This document shows, piece by piece, positions 1-11,926 of a stretch of 64,000 nucleotides of DNA. Location of the stretch: NCBI GenBank assembly GCA_012845835.1, contig JABAKD010000019.1, positions 12,102,844 to 12,166,843 of the forward strand. The letters run 5' to 3'. Position 1 is the first letter of the stretch. Each line of letters opens with the position of its first letter. This DNA is from Undaria pinnatifida (lineage: Eukaryota > Sar > Phaeophyceae > Laminariales > Alariaceae). Made by a program: the position numbers and the translations under genes. The notes beneath the pieces are model-generated. The model was given only the letters and a program-made list of their open reading frames with translations. It did no database searches and had not been told where the DNA came from.

Positions 1-204
1 CCATTCGACACGTGGGAGAGGTGGAGGATGTGCCGCGTCAAACGAGATGAAACGACGGCTTTACGGAGAGGTTGGGACGTATCAAATAAAACAAGTCGTT
101 AGTACACTCTTGTTATTGGTCAGGCTCCGCCCCCGTCACCCGCTGCATTCGTTAGGTCCACCGCCCCCCTGCCTGCCTTCCTTCCGATTTCTGAGCTCAG
201 CATC

Positions 205-2035
205 ACTGGTGATGGTTTCGCCGGCGACTCCGCGCCCTTGACTGCCTGAAACGACACCAACGCGTACTCCTCCCGCTCGCTCTCTCTCTTTCCCCCCAAT
301 GAGCTGCCTCTTCCCGTGCTCATCATGGTAATGTGACGGCCTGCGCTCCTGCCCCTCCTACCAGCTGCGGCTTTTAAGCAGTGACCCCCACGTTTCTCTC
401 TCCCTCCCCCTTCCTCTCGTGCTACTCCGCCTTTTGTTTTGGTTAGCACGGTTGCGCGATGGCTCCGCCTTCGCCCCTGATAGGAGCTGCAACGACACCA
501 ACGCAAAGCAACGCCTTACCACCCCGCACCATCTCCCTCCTCCCCCCCCTCTGCACCATTCCTCAAGAGCGACCCATGCTTTCTCCCCCCGCCCCTCCAA
601 GCAATGTCTGGCTGTTTGGTGAAAACTCGACGTGCTCCGTCCCGGCATAGAAGGGATGCGAGGTCTATGGACATACGACTACGGCAATGCACACACTGAG
701 TACATCCCGCTCCACCCCGTCCCTCCCTCAGTCTTTATTCCCTCTTTTCGATGTTTCTTTGCTTGCCCTCTTTGCTGCCGCGGACGCTGGGCAAAAACAC
801 GCACCATTTTTCCTTCCTCCTTCCTTCTCTCCCGTTCGCTAGGACCCACATTCCACTCCCTTCCCCTCTCGTCCCCCCTCTCATTCGTACTTCGCATTTC
901 TGGTGTGTTTCTTTCCCTCTTCGCCACCGCCACCACCACCACCACTGGCGCGGCGCAAAAAATTAATCGGAAACAACACAAGATGCTACTGCTGTAGCTC
1001 TCGCTATCATAGGAATTCGCGCTCGCGGACACATCAGTGATACACATTATCTAACATTCCCAACCATTCTACCCCAGTGACGTCATCAGGGGGCGCTTCG
1101 ACCGGGGGTTGAGGTTTAGGCATTGTTGAAAAAACATAATGATGTAGGACACCCGACATATGGGGTGTCCTACATTATTGTGTTTTTCCCAATGGATGGA
1201 ACTAACGCTAACCCTAACGCTAACCCATAGGATATATACCACGAAAAATACCGAAGAATGCCCCCTGATGACGTCACTGGCGTAAAATGGTTGAAAATAC
1301 ACAATAATGTGTAGCTCTGGACATATTTCACTGCTGTAGCCAGGTGTCGCGAGGATGGTGTGCAAGAAAAAAAGGATGGACCGTTCTTCGGACTGTTCTT
1401 ATACGGAATTCCAGTTGTAGAGCGGGACGCGGGACATGTTCGGGCATGCCAATATTTCTTGGCGTCGTAAAATAAAAAACTCGCCAAATTTAACCATACA
1501 GTGGGACACCCGGTTTAAGAGCGTCTGCAATAAGAGAAACCGGAATGAGAGCGGTCAAATTGACGTGCCGAGTCTACAACCTATTCGATGCCCAATCTCA
1601 AATAAGAGCGGTGATATGATACTTGTCTGTTGCGATGAGCTCCTAAACCGGCTACCCCACTGAAAACAAAACTACCACTCCTATTTGCGCACCTACCATG
1701 CTTTGCGATGGCTCCGCCTCTGCCCCCCGCAACCGGCTGCAATCGACACAACAAAAAGCGCATCACCTTCCCCCCTTCTCTCTCTAGCCCCATATGGTAG
1801 ATACCATGGCGTTAAAACATCGCTACAAAAATCAATACTTCGACGTGTAATGAACTATTAACAGCAAATTACTCTTAGTTGAATTCTTATCTACAACCAA
1901 CTTTGTACTTTTTTCTTGTTTTTGTGCAAAACTAAAGTTGCCGATCCCCTTCTCTGTTGCTCACCATGGTCTGCGATGGTTCCGCTTCTGCACCCGTAAC
2001 CGGCTGCAACGACACGAACGCGTAGAGCGCATTGC
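205..2035 (+). repeat. Short dispersed repeat family D, four copies in 1.8 kb
   Basis: Copies at about 211-267, 458-510, 1700-1767 and 1963-2032 share a GATGG(C/T)T(C/T)CGCC segment, then about 20 bases, then a CTGCAACGACACCAACGC-like core. All are in the same orientation. The rest of 1-1040 is C/T-rich; 1320-2250 holds nothing else recognisable. Every long reading here is interrupted or compositional. Confidence 0.5.
1043..1311. mobile_element. Mariner/Tc1-like MITE with ~53-bp inverted ends
   Basis: The left arm 1043-1096 and right arm 1259-1311 are imperfect inverted repeats. They share CACATTAT at the tips, AACCATT, and a perfect core CCAGTGACGTCATCAGGGGG. The element is flanked by TA on both sides (1041-1042 and 1312-1313), as expected for Tc1/mariner insertion. 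A second palindrome lies in the middle (1144-1174, tgtaggacaccc with its complement). It has no coding capacity. Confidence 0.72.
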
Positions 2036-2039
2036 CCGC

Positions 2040-2868
2040 CTCATCCATCACCGTAGTCGTGTAGAACTGCGTGTAAGGCACGCTCTTAGAATTTCGCTTC
2101 CCCGTGGACCCCTTAACTACCAGCGAAAGGTCCTACAAAAAATGAAGAGGCGGCGGGGGTGAGGGGGGGTACGGCAATAAGAAAATTAAGTTAGGGTCTC
2201 ACGAGATATCGAGAAGGGGTGTACGCAACGCTCTTGAGAAAATATCTTCCCCGTGGATCCTTACACCACCAGCAAAAATGGTAGGACGCAGAGTTCGATA
2301 ATGAGATGGGGGTTCAAAAATAATATAATCAGGTCAAGGGTGCCTTACAACAGTCGAATAGGTCAAGGTACAATAGGTCAAGGTACAATCGAGGGCATTA
2401 CAGGAGGGGAACGTCGAGAACATTTACTACTGTACTGTATGATTTGGTCAAGTCGTCATCGTGGGGAAGGGCGTTCGGCTGTAAGATATAAATGGGTCAA
2501 GCTGCCCAGCAAACCATTCACAGGGGGGCGGAGTTCGAAAAGTAAAATAACCGGAGCCCGATCTCTACCGCAATGGTACTATAAATATCATGCGGCCCTT
2601 CGGGTTTTTAAGCAGTTTCTCGCGAGCACCATGCACGAACGATGCAATAAGGGGATATCGACACAGCAGCAAGAAGTCTCTCTAGAGTACCCGTTACCCG
2701 CTACAGTGCCTGTGACATATCTTGGCATAGATAGAAACAGCCAGCAGTGGCATTTATAACAGCAGTATCGCGTAGTGCAGGTTTCCGCCATGGTGCTGGT
2801 ATTTTCGGCCGGCACACACCTGGCGCAGATGAGCCTTTCCATACATACCACTTTTTTCTTTTTTTTGC
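2040..2868. other. Gene-free stretch
   Basis: A 168-codon plus-strand reading (2253-2759) has no recognisable domain, no splice context and unusual composition. Two adjacent copies of ataggtcaaggtacaat occur near 2360-2390. No gene is called. Confidence 0.4.
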
Positions 2869-3160
2869 ACACATCTACTTTCCAGCTTTTGGACAAGCCG
2901 TGGTCACAGGTATCGTCCCTTCTTCCCCCCGGTTCTTGCCTTCAATTTTTATCGCGCATAGGGATCAGCAATCCCAACGCTCGTCGATTTTTCATCGAGT
3001 GTTGCTAACTTATGCTCTCGCGCTTTCCGCAAGTCAATTTGTGCACAAGAAAAAGTCCCCACGAATTTATACGAGTATGCGTTCGGGGGGGCTCGAACTC
3101 ACGAAACTGACCTATACCAGCCAGGCTCGAGGATAACCGGATACGCACCGGGGCGACCGG
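2869..3160 (-). mobile_element. tRNA-derived SINE, family A (copy 1)
   Basis: On the minus strand the element starts CCGGTCGCCCCGGTGCG, has a tRNA-like head with box A and box B (GAGTTCGAGCCCC), and continues with a body holding the landmarks ACTTGCGGAAAGCGCGAG, a GATAAAAATTGAAGGCA segment and CACGGCTTGTCC. It matches 11927-12211 and 29321-29615 nearly end to end, which defines the borders. Confidence 0.72.
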
Positions 3161-3179
3161 ACTATACGACCTGCCAGGC

Positions 3180-3720
3180 CTCAGGTATTAGAAGACGCAA
3201 CTTTCGTCCAGTAAGAAGAGCGTTCTTCAACTCCAACCCAACCATTGGCGGAAACGAACGACTTTCGTCCAACCGTTCAAGTCAAACAGTAGTCTCTGGT
3301 TGTCGTCCCAGTCACAAAGAACTGCGTTGTTGACCATTGCCAAATACTTTTCGTAGGACTTTCGTCCAAGTCTGTGCCTGCGCGCGCATCGAGCTAGCAA
3401 ACACAAAAACCTGACGTGCATTTTTCAACAGTCAGTAGGTATGTTTGACTTTGGTCTATAAACCAGTAGTAGGTAGGAAGTGCCTATTAACAGAAATAAC
3501 ACGTACACTTGAAATGCTACCTGGTAGACATCACATTCGCAAAAACCTTCTTCAACTTTTTTTTTTTCAACTCAGCCATTGCTAGAAACATACATATTTC
3601 GTCCAACCATTCAAGTCAAGAGTCTAGACTGTTCGTCCCACTCAGAAAGAAGTTCATTCTTCAACCATTGCTGAACACCTAAGTCGGACTTCCGTCCAAG
3701 TCGTCCATGCCTGTATATGT
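3180..3720 (+). repeat. Diverged direct duplication with TTCGTCCAA motifs
   Basis: Two units, about 3196-3400 and 3545-3715, repeat in the same order: cttcttcaac, a gaaac site, TTTCGTCCAACC, TTCAAGTCAA, gtcgtcccagtca, ttgaccattgc, GGAC-TT-CGTCCAAG. Related GAGACTTTCGTC motifs recur at 4888 and 4932. No coding function is apparent. Confidence 0.55.
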
Positions 3721-3834
3721 ATACTTTTAATAGCAAGGTGCTTTGACCATGCAGTGCCAAATGTAGGTGGAGTGCCCCGAGCACAACATCAAGGGTCATG
3801 AATAAGCGCATTTCCTCGGTTAATCTCCGAGGTG

Positions 3835-4440
3835 ATTGCCTCGACAAAAGGGGAGAATGCAAACACCGAGCGATGCGTTTTCAGAAATATCGCGATGAGG
3901 TTTTTCCAAAGCCGCCCTTTTCGGGGGGTTTCGGAGAAAATAATGTCGCAAATTCATCGCAGCGCAAAAGACGTCAGGTCACGGTCAGTCATGGGAAATC
4001 GTCCAGCCGTCGTGTGTTGCAACAAACCGATCGCTCCACAAAACCTAGTACTTTCGCGTCCGTCAACGAAATTTGTTGGAAAATTGCCGTCCGCCGGTCA
4101 AGGGCTAAGAGAGCCGTCTCCTGGCATGGAATTTCCGAGCTACCTTCTTTCTAGACAAATGGGAGAGCGCAAAAACCGAGAAATGGCGTTTTCAGAAATA
4201 TCGTGATGGACTCTGTCCAAAACCCGCCAGTTTTGGCGGGTGCGGCCCCTTACATTATGACGCAAATTCCTCCCAGAGCAAGACGTCGGGAGACGGCCAG
4301 TCACGGGAAAACGTCAAGCAGTCAACCGTGTCAAACTGATCGTTCCACACCAAAACCTAGTAGTTTGGCGTCACTCAAGGTAAATTATTGGAAATTGCCG
4401 TCCGTCGGTCAAGGCTGAGAGTGCCGTCTCCCGACATCTT
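3835..4440 (+). repeat. Two tandem ~300-bp units
   Basis: Units at about 3838-4150 and 4158-4440 share ordered blocks: GGGGAGAA(T)GC, accgag, GTTTTCAGAAATATCG, GACGCAAATTC, AGACGTC, CAGTCA-GGGAAA-CGTC, CCACACCAAAACCTAGTA, GTCCG-CGGTCAAGG, and CTGAGAG-GCCGTCTCC. Divergence is moderate, and gaps shift every reading frame. Confidence 0.6.
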
Positions 4441-4665
4441 TGCCCCAGAGGGTGTGCCATCTTAACGTGTTTCACAGTTGTAATAAATAAAATCATCACT
4501 ATATTCGAAACTCAATTTAACGCGAAGAGGTTGCCGTCCGTCGGTCAAGGCTGAGAGTGCCGTCTCCCGACATCTTTGGCCCAGAGGGTGTGCTATCTTT
4601 GCGTGTTACACAATTATAATAAATTAAATAATCACTTGATTCGAAACTCAATTTAATGCGAAGAG
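4395..4665 (+). repeat. 136-bp tandem duplication
   Basis: The block starting TTGCCGTCCGTCGGTCAAGG at 4395 is repeated at 4531 with few changes, down to the closing ATTCGAAACTCAATTTAA. The high identity suggests a recent event that extended the adjacent older 300-bp array. Confidence 0.75.
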
Positions 4666-4675
4666 CACACACTCT

Positions 4676-4860
4676 CTCCAACTCAACTCGAAAGAGGCTT
4701 CACTCTCAGCAACCTTCCGACAAGCCGTGGCCACGGGCCCCTTCTCCCGGCACATGCCTCCACTCTTGTCGCGCACAGGGTTCAGCATTCTATTTTTCAG
4801 CTTTTCATGCTCGTTGGTTTCATCGGATTTTGCGAAAATAACGCTCTTGCGCTTGTCACT
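4676..4860 (-). mobile_element. SINE family A fragment (copy 2)
   Basis: It matches the 3' body of family A: GACAAGCCGTGG, CTTGTCGCGCACAGGGTTCAGCATTC, GCTCGTTGGTTTCATCG, in the plus-strand view. The tRNA-like head is missing. It has the variant ending CTCAGCGACCTT that is also found at 63640. Confidence 0.55.
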
Positions 4861-6020
4861 ATTTAAATAGACGGTAAAGTACAAGGCGAGACTTTCGTCT
4901 GAGTCAAGAGTCGCTCGTCGGTAAAATACCAGGTGAGACTTTCGTCCGGGCCAAAAGTGACGGATATCAACAACAAACGGCGAAACATTATCGACTACCT
5001 GGCAAGAGACACCTCCCGCGGGGAACGGTGCCGACACCGACACCCCGCCGCGAACAGGTCAGTTTCGAATATCGTGGCAGTCGACGACCGCAAGAAAACA
5101 GGCAGGGCACCAATGCACGAATGAACCTAGGAAATCTGGAGTTTGTGGAGCGGAAATGGATCGTAATATATTTGGAAGGCACACCTACTAGAGGACATTC
5201 TAGTACCCGAGACCGAGTTGGTCGATGTGAGATGCCAGTCAGGAAGAAGAGAGGACACGGCGTGTAGAATAAAAAGAAACGCGTACAGCAGAGTACAGTG
5301 AACTGATGAGTGTCTGATCTCAGCACGTACAAAACCGCTGCTGTTGCGAGGTGGGAGATTGGAGGCGGAAGGTTTGAAGGCCAGGGTTAATCAATTTGCA
5401 AGTATACAAACTTCAAGTTCCAATGCAGCATGAACGTGCGTGTTCTTCACATCAAATTGAATATGAACGGTAGCTAAAGTCACGTTGGACGCCAGACGCC
5501 AAATGCCCGCGAACTCACCAAACCAAATATAATCAAAGACGCACCATACAGTCGGTCCCAGGGTTATATTCAGGGCCTGCAGCGGTGCGCTGGCGCACCT
5601 TCTTTTAGAGGATTCCGCTTACCGCACCATGTGCCGAAGTCAATGTGCGGCTTGCCGCACATCCGTTTTTCAGTGCCGCACCAGGCACAAAAAATGTGCG
5701 GCCCCGTTCTCGCCGTCGGCGAAAGAAAAAGAGTTCGTTTTCGCCGTAGGCGAGTTTTTTTTTCTCACGTCATTTCGCCGGGGGCGTTTTTTTCGGGGGC
5801 CCGTTTCCTCGTAGGCCAAGAAAACTTGGGTCCGTTTCGCCCTCCGGGGGCTCCCGCCCCCCCCCCCCCCTCGCAGGGGGGCGCACCGAGCCTTCGGCTC
5901 GTGGCGCGGGGCCATACCAAGGTCTCCGGCCCTTGGCGGTTTGCGCGCGCCACGGGCCGCAGGGCCAAGTATAACCCTTGTGGGTACCCCGATTCAAGAG
6001 CCCCTCGTGACAATCCGAAA
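4861..6020. other. Gene-free stretch ending in a GC-rich hairpin block
   Basis: Nothing is recognisable in 4970-5580. From 5590 to 6000 come short inverted pairs (for example cgccgtcggcg, gagccttcggctc, GGTACC-flanked ends) and a C14 run; readings on both strands are compositional. The style resembles the GC-rich interior of the hAT element at 50205-51091, but no terminal repeats were found here. Confidence 0.4.
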
Positions 6021-6021
6021 T

Positions 6022-6125
6022 AGCCGTTCTCAACCCCTTTAGAGCCCCCGAACCCCTCCCGATACTAAATCCAAGTAATTTTGTCCCCCAAAACGGGTTT
6101 CTAGTTGTAGAGGGGTTAAGTACAC
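6022..6125 (+). repeat. Dispersed repeat family E (copy 1)
   Basis: It contains CGTTCTCAACCCCTTT, then CCGATACTAAATCCAAGTAATTT, then AAAACGGGTTTCTAGTTGTA and GGTTAAG. The same order is found at 38000-38090 (plus) and 10075-10178 (minus). It has no ORF and its borders are unclear. Confidence 0.5.
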
Positions 6126-6433
6126 ATCGCTCTTGCCTGTAACAGGAGCTTTCGCCTGTAATGGGAGTAATATGGCTTCTAGCATAGGCGGGGCATACCT
6201 ATTTGTATCCCTACAAAATCTCGCATGATCGTAACTTGTGCGCTGCATTTACTGCGCAGATCACCTGGGAGGAGTTTCACAATCCCCGCCGACCTGCGGG
6301 GTAGACGGCGGTGGTCGCAGGTGTCATGCCCGTACCAACGATATCTTCCTTTTGGCAGCGCATATTATAGGAATAAGCATTCCCCCGGATCGTCCATTGG
6401 CATCGTTCGATTTTACAAAAAAAAGTTCAAATA

Positions 6434-6497
6434 CGTCAGCTGTCAGTTCGATCCAGTTAATGGTCGATATTCGTCTTTGCGAGTTGCGTGATACTCC
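6434..6497 (+). repeat. Dispersed repeat family C (copy 1)
   Basis: Core: TACGTCAGCTGTCAGTTCGA, then GGTCGATATTCGTCTTTGC, then a GCGTGATACTCC end. The family has at least eight copies in this window. Confidence 0.6.
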
Positions 6498-6499
6498 TT

Positions 6500-7311
6500 C
6501 GTCCTGTTCTGTTGTGTTGGGTTCGATTCGGCTAGAGCCGCATGGGGAGCCCCGGACTGTTGCTGCGTCTGTTTTTCTTCCCCATTAAACCGTTCGTCCT
6601 TAAAAACGAAAGCCAGCGGTACCCGGCACACAGAGGGTCCGTACGAGTGCACCAGGTGTGATACGATTACTGATTCTCCGTCCTACGTAAGCTCAAAAAT
6701 CTGCTATTGATACTGCATGTACGATCATAAAATCTACTACTGTATGTACGATCGCGTACATGTTCAACATCCAATCAAGTCTCGTGTTTCGTGAGAGGAT
6801 GAAAAGTTACCGTAAACGACACCAAGCAAGGGTGTACGTCACGGGGACGCGGCAACGAAAAAGTAACCGCCGACACACACGTCGGTTGACGACACTCTTG
6901 CCCCTTGACCGACAGCCGTCAAGGAACTCCAAACAAAAAAACTAGCATGATAAGCCGCAAGAAGCCTTGATGGGTCGAAACTAGACCGTGAACTCACATC
7001 TTTGCCTGATGACTTCAACGCCGACACCAAGGACCACCAAAAAAATACCAACCGTGTTATCAGGCAAGCATTTTACTCGTACGGCAAAATACACCAGGAC
7101 AGAGGCAATATGTCCTTGCTGTTATTGTTGCCGCTGTTGTACCTCTCCCACGCAACGCCCGCGTACCACGAGTGCCACCGTTTGAATAAAAGACGCTATA
7201 CAAGAAACGAAAGGGGCTTGAAAACCCTTCCAGCACTGCACTCCCGGTACGGCGATATGGGGACAAGAACACGTGGATTTGGAACAAGACAGGGATTTCA
7301 CGGATCGGGCC
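6500..7311. other. Gene-free stretch
   Basis: No conserved reading, RNA or repeat border was recognised. Readings of 60-140 codons overlap on both strands without domain features. Confidence 0.4.
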
Positions 7312-7515
7312 AATTCTCACGGGTCGGGTCGGGTCGGGGCCGGGTGGCCCACCCGACCCTTCCCGCGATGCTTGAAACACTCCTAACCCGATCCGACCCG
7401 ATCATCCGTGAGATTACGAACACATGCTGACTCGACCGGCGAGGTTTTGAAAACCTCCCGACCCATTCCCGGGTGGTGTCATGACCCGTGTAAACTCCTG
7501 GAATTTTTTTGAGTT
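7312..7515. repeat. GGGTC-rich dispersed repeat (copy 1)
   Basis: It opens with GGGTCGGGTCGGGTCGGG, then carries CCGATCATCCGTGAGATTACGAA and a TTTTGAAAACCTCCCGACCC segment, and closes with CATGACCCGTGTAAACTCCT. The copies at 27786 and 61958 keep this order, so it is a defined element of about 180-200 bp and not a simple pentamer run. GGGTC and GACCC runs at the two ends could form a hairpin. Confidence 0.65.
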
Positions 7516-8708
7516 GACCGAAAGATAAAAAGAGGCCTTGGCGCGCCAAAACCGAACCGGTCTCTTTGCATAGCATGCTACTGGTATTCGAATTTGGATC
7601 GCGGAGATACCGCGGCCTGCCGGCGGACAAACAATGAAAACCATTCGTGACAGGAAAAACATATATAACATCAACTCTACAGCTAGTTTCCGCGCTATTT
7701 TATAGAAGAATTGTTTTCATCTATCGACCGCAATCGCGGTCATGAAAAATTGTCTCCTCGACCTGAGGCTGGCGCACCCAGCAAAGACACAGCAACACAA
7801 GACATGATATAATAGGATACCGGTTTTATCGGGTGCATCAAAGCCTCCTTAGGCCTTGCAATACTAGTTTGGAGTACGGGGTCGTCAGTCAAGATGGGGT
7901 AAAACGGCGGTTCTCCATTCAACCTGGTTGCGTGTTTATGTTTTGCGACACCAGGGGAGTCATAGTTATCGGGGCCATGAAAAACAACTCTTGACGCCTG
8001 GCTGGCGCTACCCACCATATAACTAGGGTACGTTTGGGCGAATAAAGGTCGCGTTAGGCCGTGGTAAACGGATGCTATTATTAGCGTGGTGCGGGAAGGT
8101 CAAGAAATCAGGCCGGGGTTTCTTACTCATGCAGTTTAGAATGTTGGCGGCCCAGCGCAGTCAAACCGCGGTTGTCTACTCTACCAAGCAGCATGTGTTC
8201 TACCCAGCGCAGTCATTGGCCTGCATCGTTCACGGGGCGTAAGTTTCCGCGCTCACACCAATTATCCATCAAAATCGCGGGCAAAAATAAATAAATAACC
8301 GCGACGTCGACACCGGGGTGGCATTACCCAGGAAATATGCTATATGATATCACATGAGAGATGAGACCGATCTTTTGGGCGCATCAAGAGTCTCTTCATA
8401 GGCAGTATTATATAAAAGTATTCTAAATACGTCAGCTGTGAATTCGACAATTCTAAGGTCGATATTCATATTTGCAAGCTGCGTGATACACCGGCCGCTC
8501 GTTTGTCCTACGGAGGTTGTCAGGGTGAGCAATTGTTACAATGTTAGCTTATTACGAGCGAAGGCGAGCTTCTAATCTGCACCGCGCCAAAACAGAGGGA
8601 CCTCTTTCTGGCTGAAGCCAGATTTTACGACCGCGGTTCTACGACCGCCCATCTTTTTTTTCTTAATCCCATTTATCATCCTCGCACTGTTCTCGCGCTC
8701 CCTCCCAG
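7516..8708. other. Gene-free stretch with local duplications
   Basis: A block with CATGAAAAA and a GGCTGGCGC-ACCCA core occurs near 7740 and 7976, and a cousin with GCATCAA-AG-CTC near 7835 and 8381. A family C copy is at 8424-8492. No gene is seen. Confidence 0.4.
8424..8492 (+). repeat. Repeat family C (copy 2)
   Basis: AATACGTCAGCTGTGAATTCGA, with GGTCGATATTCATATTTGCA and GCTGCGTGATACACC. It matches the other C copies over about 65 bases. Confidence 0.6.
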
Positions 8709-8990
8709 TAGAAACTCAGATCCGGGGTCACATAGCGGGCCCTTTCCCCCCCTCCCCGCTACGGTACGTGCCTTCATTTTTATCGCGATAATAATTCAGA
8801 ATATGCTTCCCTCGGTGACTCGCGTCGAATTGTGCCTACCCACGCTGCTAGGCGCTCTCAACAGCTCGTTCTTTTTTTGCTTTTGTGCAAATAAATCCAA
8901 AATCTCACCACGGTGGGAATCGAAATCAAGGACCAACGCTATAATTATAGTAGTATTTGAGGGTAACCACTAAACCACCGGGGCGACCGG
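8709..8990 (-). mobile_element. tRNA-derived SINE, family B (copy 1)
   Basis: The minus strand reads CCGGTCGCCCCGGTGGTTTA (box A TGGTTTAGTGG), a box-B-like TTTCGATTCCCACC, then a body with AATTCGACGCGAGTC, TTATCGCGATAAAAATGAAG and TGACCCCGGATCTGAGTT. The head shares its first ~15 bases with family A, but the body differs. Confidence 0.65.
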
Positions 8991-10074
8991 CGACATTTCC
9001 AATAAAGGCAGAACATTTGACGACAAAGTGCAAGCATCCTGCTGCGCGAGCGACCAGCGACAGCTACACTATCTTAGTGAGTTTACTGTCCCGGCGGGGG
9101 ATCAGTCAGGGAGGGGGGGGTTCAAACCGCTGTCTCCTCGGAAATAGATGAGGTTTGCCATGTGCCAGGTGGGGCATCGGCCTACCGATGTGCATGCTTC
9201 ATGAGGCATGCATGAGCTACGTACCGCCGAGCACCCCCACAGGCAGCTCGCTAATCCTCGCACAGACGCTCCTATTAGTGTGGAGTAACGTGACATGTTT
9301 TAGTTTTAGTGCACATCAAATGCTAGAAAAACCACCAGGTACTTGGTTGTAAATGTGAAAGCTATCATGTCTACCTTAAACCGGTACTTGTACAAGCATA
9401 TAAACTCGTCTGCCCTGGTCGGTGTTGGTTACAAGGTTACATGCGCGATGGGTATAGCTTTATTTTGATGTTTTGAGAGTTCCCCCCCGTGTGACGCCCC
9501 GGGTACAGGAAGCCAATCACGACCCGAGGGGGAACCTCGTACTCCGAATGCTACTTGCGTACGAACACCAAACATCTGCCGCGAGCAAAGCAAACACCAC
9601 CAACCGATGCCACTACTGACAAGAGCACTCCAAGCTTCGAGTACCCCCCCACTCGTTCATCCCAGGTATGCACCAACGCTGCCTTGTATGTTACTCAAAA
9701 CTAACCAATGAGACGAGAATAAGCAAGACGTACATAGATGACACGTGGCTTCCGAATGCTTCTTTAGATAGGCGCGAAACAGGCAAAACATCGAGGCAAC
9801 GTTACAAAAAAATACGACGACACGATGATAGTAGTGGTATATACAATACAGCACAGGGCGCCCATACATGAACTAAGCAGAGACAGGAAAACTGGCTCAG
9901 GCTAGGCATCTTATGTGGGAGAGGGCGCATTCTCACTAACCGCAGTTAAACGGCTCCGAGGCTTACGATATATATAAACCTGGAATTATCGGTTAACCCA
10001 GTGTCCTGTGCCGCAGTGCCGATTGCGTACGAAGTAGTGCCGGCTCCCCGCTATACTATCTGCAAAATTCCGCA
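8991..10074. other. Gene-free stretch
   Basis: Apart from a short inverted ATGCATGCTTCATGAGGCATGCAT palindrome near 9190-9215 there is no recognisable gene, RNA or repeat. Confidence 0.4.
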
Positions 10075-10178
10075 TTACCGCCTTTACGACTGGAAACCCG
10101 TTTTGCGGGATAAATTACTAGGAATTAGTGTAGGGAAGGGTGTTGTCGGTTTTCGGGTTCTCAACGGGTTAATCCTTT
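10075..10178 (-). repeat. Repeat family E (copy 2)
   Basis: Reverse complement of the family E order: GAGAACCCGAAAACC, CCCTACACTAATTCCTAG, AAAACGGGTTTCCAGTCGTA, AAGGCGGTAA. Confidence 0.5.
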
Positions 10179-10184
10179 TAACAG

Positions 10185-10335
10185 CACAATTCGACGCGAG
10201 TCGACGAGGGAAGAAAGTGCTGAATTATTGTTGTGAAAAAATTGAAGCCGCGTACCCCGCTGTGGGGAGGGGGGATAAGAGCCTGCTCAGTGACCCCGGA
10301 TCTGAGTTACGGGTAAAGAAGGAGAAGGAGAAAAA
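10185..10335 (+). mobile_element. SINE family B fragment (copy 2)
   Basis: It carries ACAATTCGACGCGAGTCGAC, a GAATTATTG stretch, and GTGACCCCGGATCTGAGTTA in plus orientation. It matches the body of family B; the tRNA-like head is missing. A 180-codon reading at 10001-10543 runs across it and is not a gene. Confidence 0.55.
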
Positions 10336-11926
10336 AAAAATCGAAGACAACACACGGGATGAGCAAGTAACAAGGAAGAAAAAAAACGGTTTCGCCTTAG
10401 GCCTGTATTTCCGGCCAGAATATGCCGGCACTAGAGATGGGGACCACAACCGAAACAAAATCCGTACGGCGACTCAACGCGGTATGAGGGCCAAACAAAC
10501 GTCCTCAGATTTCGTTCTATTGTGGATATGCCTCGTACCGTGAACATGGGTAAGTACAAGTGTGGTGGATTAGTTCCAAAAAAGTGTACCGAATTTTGCA
10601 AAAGTAGCTACCTGGTACATATTAAACCTAACAGCTACGCATATGTACACCGAACTGATGCTTTAAATATCGCAACTTGAAGAACAAAAAAAAAGTACAG
10701 CCAGCACGCGCGCGTGCGTGCGTACAAGCTAGCTGAACATGGCACTGAATTTTACGAAAAATAATTCAAGGACGTGAGCCGTGAGTTCGACGAATTTGTT
10801 CACTCAACAGAGAACAATCCATGCATAACACTGCCGTATACCAGGTATCAAACACGCAAGAATACATTGCCTCTTGAACGGAGATCAAGGCTATTTATCG
10901 ACAACGGGGGAAGCGCAAACGCCTAATATTATTAACAATAGCAAGGGGGCTTCGCCGGCGGCCGAGAAAGGGCCGCCGGCGCCGATAACAATAGCGACGC
11001 GTGTAAAAAAATTTACCAGAGCCGCCATTTTCGATGCGTGTGCTTGTCCCCTGGGGTTGGGAGAAAACCGGTCCAAAAATTTATCGCAGGGGGTGCACTT
11101 ACGATACGTTACTGCCATAGCTCATACGTCCGAACAGCTGCAGTTAGCGCGTTCGCTCCCAACGACAACACCCACTGCTGCTGTAACACAAGTACCCTCA
11201 CCCCGAAAGAGTTTTCGGAGCCAATTCGGCGACGCGCGCCGCTCCCACAATACCAAAAATCCGCAACAGGCAAGGGGACGCATCCACTTATGGCCAAAAC
11301 TACTGTACGTTCAATAAAGTATCGTGTACGTTACTTGGTCGATCGCTGTGCCGCGCGCAATAGCAGTGTAAACTGCACACCTAGCGTTTGCTGAGCAAGC
11401 ACGTCTTTAGGGCACACAAAGCTTGGAATAAACCCGGGATACGTTTAGTCTGGGGAAAAATCTGCGGGGGTAAAACGGTTTGATAAAACAAAACACCCAG
11501 CGAGCAAATCGAAGGAGAGGAGAAGCGAAAACCAATCTTCAACTCTCCATGAAAACCGAAGAAAAGAAAACGTCAAGTGTCACGTACTCGTTGCTCTTTG
11601 CAGTTGTCTCACATAGGCTGCATCAGAGAGTGGCGAGTGAGGTCGATAAGTTTGATACTTTCATCTTTCCATTTTGCGCTTCCCTCGCCAATCTCCAATG
11701 GGCCGATCATCCCAGAGCTCATCCCATTACACTTTCCCATCCCCAAAGCTATGTCATCACTTGGGCTAGTTAGGCTTGTTCCTGCGGCATTCTTCAATGT
11801 CGGCGTCCCCATCGGAAAAAGTACGCCAACCTACGAAGGTCGATTTCGTGATCTCAAACCTCCCGGAGTGCGTACTCGTCTCTCGTTTACTCGTACATTT
11901 TTTATTCATATATTTATTTTTCTCTA
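10336..11926. other. Gene-free stretch
   Basis: A strong hairpin (CGCCGGCGGCC..GGCCGCCGGCG) is at about 10953-10980. A 147-codon reading (10874-11317) has no domain, and overlapping readings in other frames are as long. No gene is called. Confidence 0.4.

Noticed and set aside
1200..1228. Telomere-like CTAACCCTAACGCTAACCC
   Set aside because: Only about four imperfect units inside a MITE; not a telomere.
10001..10543. 180-codon plus reading
   Set aside because: Crosses repeat E and a SINE B fragment; no domain.
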